A stretch of 64,000 nt of DNA from Lantana camara (taxonomy: Eukaryota > Streptophyta > Magnoliopsida > Lamiales > Verbenaceae). The translations under genes were made by a program, and so were the position numbers. Position 1 is the stretch's first letter. The number at the start of each line of letters is the position of its first letter. A model generated the notes under the pieces. It saw only the letters and a list, made by a program, of their open reading frames with translations. It was not told the DNA's origin and did not search any database. Below, piece by piece: positions 57,007 through 64,000 of this stretch. The stretch is from positions 110,331,501 to 110,395,500 of the forward strand of contig CM074857.1 in assembly GCA_037501455.1 (NCBI GenBank), read 5' to 3'.

Positions 57007-58329
57007 AATAAAGTGTTCATGAGTTTGAGAAGATTAAGGCCTAAGACATTTTGTGGATTTAGAATGCCTTCTCTTTTAATGGGATCAATGAGATTTCTAC
57101 AATTTCTTATTTGTGGTATCAAGAAAGTGTACGGCAATAATTTGTTGTTAGCTTTAACATTTGATTAGTTGTTAATTAATTAATTAACTGATTTTAATGG
57201 TTTCCGGTGTGAGATGTGTTATTAATCCTGTGGTCTTGAATGAGGTGGTTTGTGTATTGTTGTTTGTTAGGAATTTAGTTCCTAAAATAATGTTATTGTG
57301 GGTTATCTTGATTGTGTTATTAATTAGATTGTACTATGTGCCGGTTACACCTGCGTCCTTTGTTTCAAGCTTTTTACTTAAATCTAATGTTGAAAATTAA
57401 TTTTCTTAATATCTAATTTAGTTTGAAGTAAAAGTATCATTGTAGAGTTTGTTTGATTCATCACTAATTGAGATCATAAAAATATGGAGAGTGCTTAATT
57501 ATACTTTTGCCTTTCTTTCTTGTTAGACTTAGCGGCAATAAAGGTAGTTAGTGGCAATTGGTCTTTAGCAATTAAAGTGAGTCTTATGTTACTTGCACTT
57601 TCCAAGGTCAAACTCTTTATTTATTTTAAGCCTGATTTGATCAAGAACTTCTTTAACTGTTCAGTTCAATTTAGAGGATGGCTGCAATGAAAGAGAACCC
57701 CATATTTCTAATTGGTAAATAGATATCAAAAACTCAAACTTTTCCTTTCCCTCACATTTGAGACTGAGCTTCTATTTATTTTTAACTATAGGTATGAACA
57801 GCTCCTACAAATCGAGTTTGGGGAAGATTCTTGTTGATGCATTGCGGTATTATTATTTTGGTCGGTGAGTATAAGTGTTTATATTTCTAAGTTAATTCTT
57901 CTGTTTCTGAGTTTATTATTAATATAAATTTCGATTTTGTATGAAAGGCAAAAGCATAATTAAGCACTCTTCATTTTGTCACACCTATATCTTGATTATG
58001 TAGCTATATCAGATTGTATTTTCCATATCTAAGCTTCAAAGAAATATAGTATATATTCCATAGTTAAAGAAATCTTTTGTTTAGAGCATTTGATCTTCAT
58101 GTCCTCTAAGAAAAATTCTTGTTATCCTTTAAATATTGACTACATTTATGATTGTTTTATATAGGTTGCTATGGATCAATATTGTCGGTGGAATTCGAAT
58201 ATCATTTATGGGACTTGCATTTACTTTGTTTTGGGTTAGTGTGCAATTTAAAGAAGTGAAGTGAAGTGTTGATAGTTTGTTTTTGTCATTTGTTGGTGAT
58301 GCAGAAATATTGTGTGTTTGAAGATGTTG
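57007..58329 (+). other. Possible low-copy DNA with exon-like pieces, unrecognised
   Basis: No transposon signature is visible. A segment from about 57793 (MNSSYKSSLGKILVDALRYY) ends in a good donor (CGGTGAGTA near 57861). An acceptor-like TTTTATATAG lies at about 58155-58164, followed by an open, hydrophobic stretch. A 67-codon hydrophobic ORF lies at 57197-57400. I recognise no protein family. This could be a gene remnant or intron-like chance sequence. Confidence 0.25.
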
Positions 58330-60321
58330 TGTCACGCCCCGTTTCCGGGTCGCGACACGGCAGTGCCCCTGAGCCCCGAAAGACTCAAGGACACTAAGCC
58401 TCGATAATCAGAACGACTAAAATCCCAACTGTTCATGAAAAGATAAGAACATAAACTGAAATCCCTAATCTACTTGAAGAGGTGGTGTTTTGTCAGCCCC
58501 AAAAGTACTCCTCCCCAGAGTCCTCTAACTTATTCTCTGCAAAAGATTGTTAGGGTGGTATGAGTGACACTTGCCCAGTAAGTAGTCTCTTGACCCTCTA
58601 TTGGATTTGAGCACATTACAGTATATATACTTCAACACAAGCACATTCAAGAAATATCATACTTTTCAAATAACTTTTCTGAATTTCAGCACGTGACATA
58701 ATAAACAAAACATATAAAGACATTTAAGTTTATGCTCGTGAACTTTCGATTCCTAATTGGCTTAACTTGATCAAGTCCTAACTACGACCCCGTTAGGTAG
58801 GTTCAGAATTGCTACTGTCACTCCCGTAGCCGGGTCAGAACAATGATGCTACTGTCACTCCCTTAGCCGGGTCAATAATGCCACTGTAACACCCGTGGCC
58901 TGGTCAATAATGTCACTGTAACACCCGTGGCCGGGTCAGTACAATAATGCTACTGTCACTCCCGTAGCCGGGTCAGAACAATAATTCGGAACTAGCCCCT
59001 ACCAATTCAGTTTCCAATAGTTCAGAGCATAAGACCTACTTAGTATAAATCATGCATTCATACCATAAGCTTACAAACGACTTCGTATTTAGTTCACATA
59101 ACACAATCACACATACCATGCTCAAATCCCAATTTTATATAATGAAATTACAACTTTAAAATAAGACAATATTTTTATTAAACAAGTTTAGGAAAACATA
59201 GAAGGAAGAGACCACTTACCTCAACTGAAAATATTGCTTCTAGACATTTTAGGGTCTCGCGCGTCGAAGTTTCAATCCCGACCGACCAAATCTAACCATA
59301 AAATAATTCTAAATTATAATCAGGTAACTTATTTTATTAAAATATCTATTATAACTATCTCCTCAGACAACAACTATTATTATAAATAGTATTAATTTAA
59401 ATATAAATATGTACCTATATATAATGGTGCCCCCTAATTCACTGTAATTATCCAAGATGCAATTGCATCACCTATACTTACGTCCACATAATCTGATGAT
59501 TGTGATAAGGCGATTTTAGTACATTGCTAAAATTATAAGTATAAACCTACAGAATTTATATGTATATAAATGCTGGAAACATCTAAAAACCTACTGCCAA
59601 TTAATCCATGAATTGATTCTAACAACTAAAAACCGTCTCGTCATGCCATAATGCAACCCCACTAATCGATGCCGAGAAAACATAAAATACCCAATTTGAA
59701 TGACTGTGCAAGCATACTCGATGATTATGGTGCATTCTAAAATACAATAAATAGGTTAGCCCCTTCCCAGAAATTTTGTGCCCCTTAAGGTGACTAGAAC
59801 CTACAATACATCTAATTTAATTACCCGATAACAACAGATTGAGCATTAAACCTCTTTTCTTTTTCGTGCGTACCGATTTCTTCAATCAATAGTACTTTCT
59901 CTTCTCCTTCCTACCATCTCTTCTTCTATTTCGTTGGTCGGTTGCGTTCCTCGGTATCGTCGTCTCCCTCTCTTTTTCTTTTTCTCATAGAAGGATAGAA
60001 GGGTAGAAGTCTTATATAATAGTTGAGCAGAACTTTCATAACTAAGCACGTCTTCAAAGGGTTGCCCTAAATCAGTTTTCTAGAACCTAATGGGACTCCC
60101 ACTTCCACAACTTTCTCTAAAAGTTAACCGCATCATTATTTAATCGTTTAAAATTATCCTTATTAATAAAGAAATAAAAGAATAAGTAAATAAATCGTAA
60201 TAATAACATAACAAAAATATAAAGTTAGTTTTTAAATGGAAAACAGAACTACAGGGTATTAAAACACTATGTATATATATCTACTATAATTTATATGATC
60301 CTAAAATTACCGGGTCTCACA
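58330..60321 (-). repeat. Solo LTR of a Ty3/gypsy-type element
   Basis: The edges are TGTCACGCCCCG (58330) and GGGTCTCACA (60321), flanked by TGTTG on both sides (58325-58329 and 60322-60326). No internal domain is present, as expected after LTR-LTR recombination. A TATA-like TATTATATAAGA and a purine-rich region downstream of it on minus suggest minus orientation. Confidence 0.85.
58811..58985. repeat. Five-unit minisatellite inside the solo LTR
   Basis: Five units of 32 or 37 bp with the core CACTCCCGTAGCCGGGTCA, alternating between CTGTCACTCCCGTAG and CTGTAACACCCGTGG versions. TACCCGGC-type palindromes are embedded. Confidence 0.85.
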
Positions 60322-60563
60322 TGTTGCATTAGATACAAATTTTAACTAGTTTTAATTTCGTTGGAGATTTTGTGAACATATACTTGTTTTTTTATTTCTT
60401 TAATTATATTATTATTATAGGAATAATGTTTATTTCTGTTATTTTTTACTTTCAATATGCAAAAAAAAAACAAAAATAAAAATAAAAATAAAAAGTGAGA
60501 TCAATGAAACTTATTATGACTCTTTATTTTGTCATAATATAGTTTTTCGTGACACTAATATAG
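60322..60563. other. Flank right of the solo LTR; nothing recognised
   Basis: AT-rich DNA with an (AAAAAT)n-like run near 60460-60495. It should join directly to 58324 in the ancestral sequence. Confidence 0.4.
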
Positions 60564-61319
60564 TGTGACACCCCGTTTGTTCTACAAGCCAGGTAAGGCA
60601 TCATGAAAGAGTTTATTTATGTGTTTACGTTCTTTTAATTTAATATATGTGCTAGTTAAATTGTTTAAGTGATCAACGTGCCCTGAGTGCTTTAAATTAA
60701 TATGTATTTCCTTGTTCATGATTGTTTTACCTGAATTCGGTGCCAAACGTGTCCCTTATGTGAAACTAATTGAATTACATAATTTATGAATGCATTTATG
60801 TGATATTAGCATGTTATATGATTTATATAAATTAGGGTTGGACCTAATTGCACTTTTATTTAAGTTTTGGGACCTATTTGTAAATAGGTTAATTTTAAGC
60901 CTTTTTGGGCTAACATGAGCTCGGGAATTCGAATTTGAATTCCGACTCCGCCGTTAGATTTGTTTCGATGATTCAAGTTTAACGGAACAAGAAATTTATT
61001 TTTCTAAGCCCATTTGAACCCCATAAGTCTTGAAATTCTACCCGAACGGACCGAATATTGAACCGAACCGGTTTTCGAGCGAACCGAACCCTTAAGAACC
61101 GGTTTTTCTCCTCTTTTATCGCAAGAACCAAGAACTCTCTCTCTCATTTCTCTCCTTACACGTTTCACACTAGGGCAAGAAGAAGAAAAAAAAGCAAACA
61201 CCCCTTCTTTCACCATTTGAGCTCAAAGCACCTCCATCTTCTTCCATCTCTTCGAGGTAAGCTCGGTTTTCAATTCTCCATGTCTTCTTTCATCATGACG
61301 CTACATAGAAAAGGGGTTT
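60564..61319 (+). repeat. LTR-like fragment starting TGTGACACCCCG
   Basis: The start resembles gypsy LTR starts. Further on there are TTCTCTCC-rich, leader-like stretches and a GAGGTAAGCT donor-like site near 61253. No matching right edge or second copy is visible, so it is at most a truncated LTR. Confidence 0.4.
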
Positions 61320-61577
61320 TTAATATTTTACTTGGTAACATGCACTGAACAGGTGTGTGGAGAATTCTATATTTACTTCATTACAACGGGCGACGAAGCC
61401 TAGTATTACTCGGGTTGAGTTGGGATGAAGCTGATTTAGGGGTATACCATACATCCGGGATATCTGACAAAAGGTGGGATGTAATGGGAAGCGGAATCCA
61501 GCGACAAATTTATCAACATAGAAAGGCATGAATTCAGCATCTAGCTTCTCAAATTTATCCACTTCTGAGGGAAACAC
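61320..61577 (-). pseudogene. Fragment of a gypsy-type plant transposon ORF
   Basis: About 85 codons on minus. The segment FRFPLHPTFCQISRMYGIPL with QLHPNSTRVILGF following matches the pattern of the plant 'putative gypsy-type transposon' N-terminal domain (Transposase_28). It is only a fragment; the start and most of the protein are missing. Confidence 0.5.
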
Positions 61578-61890
61578 TACAAAAAAAAATGCCGAAAACC
61601 GATGAAATTTTTAGTTTTTTCGTCGGTTTTTCGTTGAAAAAACAGATTTCCGACGGAAAACCAATGGGAAAAACCATCTTCGGATTGGGTACCGTGGGTC
61701 CGTTCCGTTGGTTTTTCGTTGGAAATTATTTTGTTAGCCCGTTAGAAATATATTTCCAACGGAAAGCCAACGGACAATTTCTATCAGAATTTTTTTCCAA
61801 CGGAACAAAAATGATTTAATTTTTAAGCTAACTGGCGGAATTCCAACGGAATTTTCCATTGGTATTCCGTCGGAAAAACGAATAAAAATT
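61575..61890 (+). mobile_element. CACTA (En/Spm-like) transposon terminus
   Basis: It starts CACTACAAAAAAAAATG, very close to the usual plant CACTA end. It is followed by many copies of CCGACGGAAA / CCAACGGAAA and their reverse complements, typical of subterminal transposase-binding repeats. The far terminus is not found before 62100, so the element is truncated. Confidence 0.7.
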
Positions 61891-61909
61891 TAAAAAAAAT
61901 AAAAAATTC

Positions 61910-62063
61910 ATTTGTGAGACCCGAACCACCCCCGAAACGAGCCAGCACCCACATCGAGCCGAGCTTGAGCCATTAGTAGAATTAATTCTTAACATTAATT
62001 ATACGAGCGGGGATTTGAACTTGGGTCTCCAAGGAAGAGTAGTGACTCCCTTACCAACTTGGA
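61910..62063 (-). repeat. Possible tRNA-related SINE fragment
   Basis: On minus, TTGGTAAGGGAGT is A-box-like and AAGTTCAAATCCCC is B-box-like, about 40 bp apart, as in tRNA-derived SINEs. A T-rich end follows on the left. It could instead be CACTA interior. Confidence 0.3.
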
Positions 62064-63180
<1,117 letters not shown>

Positions 63181-64000
63181 TATTTTCTCAAGAAATCATA
63201 TGGCGGCACGTGATGTATTGCGTCACACCGACCAATCAAATTCAAGTCTTGTATGATACTATCTCTTTAAAAATAAAAATATAAAGAGATAAATATTCAT
63301 GTGATATATCTCTTTAAAAAATAATAATATATTAAAGAAATAAATATCCAAGTGATTTTATTTGATATTATCTCGTTAAAAAAAAATACAAGAGATAATT
63401 ATTAAATAAGTTTGAGTTGAAATCTAACTTTTGAATACTACACCTATATAAAGGGGTCATGAGGTTGTTCATTCAACACAATACAAGTATAAGAAGTTAA
63501 GGAGAAGAAGAAGACTAAAATTCTCTACAAATTCAAGACGGAGTTCTAAGGCATTTAAAACGCGTTCTTCCCCAAAGTTATCAAATCAAGGCGTTTGATC
63601 CATTATTAAGGCGTTATACCGGCGAATCGACGTTATATTCAAGCTAAATCCACGGAGTTACTGATGAGTTCAAAGGGGTTCTTGGCGGAATTCTCCAAAA
63701 TTTGGCGTTTGATTCCTAAACAAGTTAAAGGACCTATGGATTAACGTTATTAAAAGCTTAATTTGAAGTTGAAGAAGATCAAACCATCAAATCCATCAAG
63801 GAGCGTTTGAAGATTTCTACAACTTTAAACTTGAAGGAAGAATTAAAGGATCAAATCGAAGATTGAAGACCCACTTTGATATTCAAATTTACAAATTATT
63901 TGTACAATTTATCCAATGTTTACCCAAAATTAATAAACACGAATTATTAGTGCAGACAATTATATTAATAATATATAATTTGTATATTATATAATTTTTA
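63181..64000 (+). other. LTR- or promoter-like sequence at the window edge
   Basis: A TATA box (TATATAAAGG near 63443-63453) is followed about 35 bp later by TCATTCAACACAATACAAG and a purine-rich, leader-like stretch, as in many plant LTRs. Three copies of an AAGAGATAA-type repeat lie upstream (63260-63400). No ORF above 60 codons follows. It may be the U3-R-U5 of an element that continues beyond the window. Confidence 0.35.

Noticed and set aside
58811..58985. CRISPR-like array in the solo LTR
   Set aside because: The units are contiguous minisatellite repeats without unique spacers.

Overview
The window is repeat-rich plant nuclear DNA, most likely from a eudicot. It holds nested LTR retrotransposons of the Ty3/gypsy (Athila-like and Tekay/Del-like) and Ty1/copia groups, a LARD-type non-autonomous element, a solo LTR, a CACTA terminus and a processed ubiquitin-RPS27a pseudogene. 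I see no intact host gene. Every retroelement coding region is broken by stop codons, frameshifts or deletions.

Layout. 1-5590: 3' part of an Athila-like Ty3/gypsy element (+): RT end, RNase H, integrase, env-position ORF, 3' LTR. 5591-8512: 5' LTR and leader of a copia element on minus ('copia-5'), with its primer-binding site deleted. 8513-17426: copia-1 (minus), gag-pol pseudogene, truncated 3' LTR, complete 5' LTR. 17427-17704: LTR end fragment (+) related to the LARD LTR. 17705-17864 and 53627-57006: two parts of copia-4 (minus), split by a Tekay-like gypsy element, 'gypsy-A' (minus, 17865-53626, TSD TGATT). Gypsy-A itself carries copia-2 (+, 18015-26108) and a LARD-type element (minus, 29826-50344, TSD ATAGG). 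The LARD carries copia-3 (+, 38203-47561, TSD TACAT). 57007-58329: possible low-copy DNA, interrupted by a solo LTR (58330-60321, TSD TGTTG). 60564-61890: LTR-like fragment, gypsy-type ORF fragment and CACTA end. 62064-62862: ubiquitin-RPS27a retropseudogene with 15-bp TSDs. 63181-64000: an LTR- or promoter-like sequence.

The insertion order can be read directly: copia-4 was hit by gypsy-A, gypsy-A by the LARD (inside its 5' LTR) and by copia-2, and the LARD by copia-3. Copia-3 is the youngest because its two LTRs are almost identical, yet its proteins are unreadable and its RT active site is lost. It was therefore probably copied by proteins from another element. The most unusual signals are in non-coding retroelement DNA: a motif of about 18 nt repeated four times plus a near-perfect hairpin in the copia leader, GC-rich islands at one position in four copia leaders, arrays of palindromes sharing the core ACGCCCGT in two unrelated gypsy groups, and arrays of ACGT-core (G-box-like) sites in copia LTRs.
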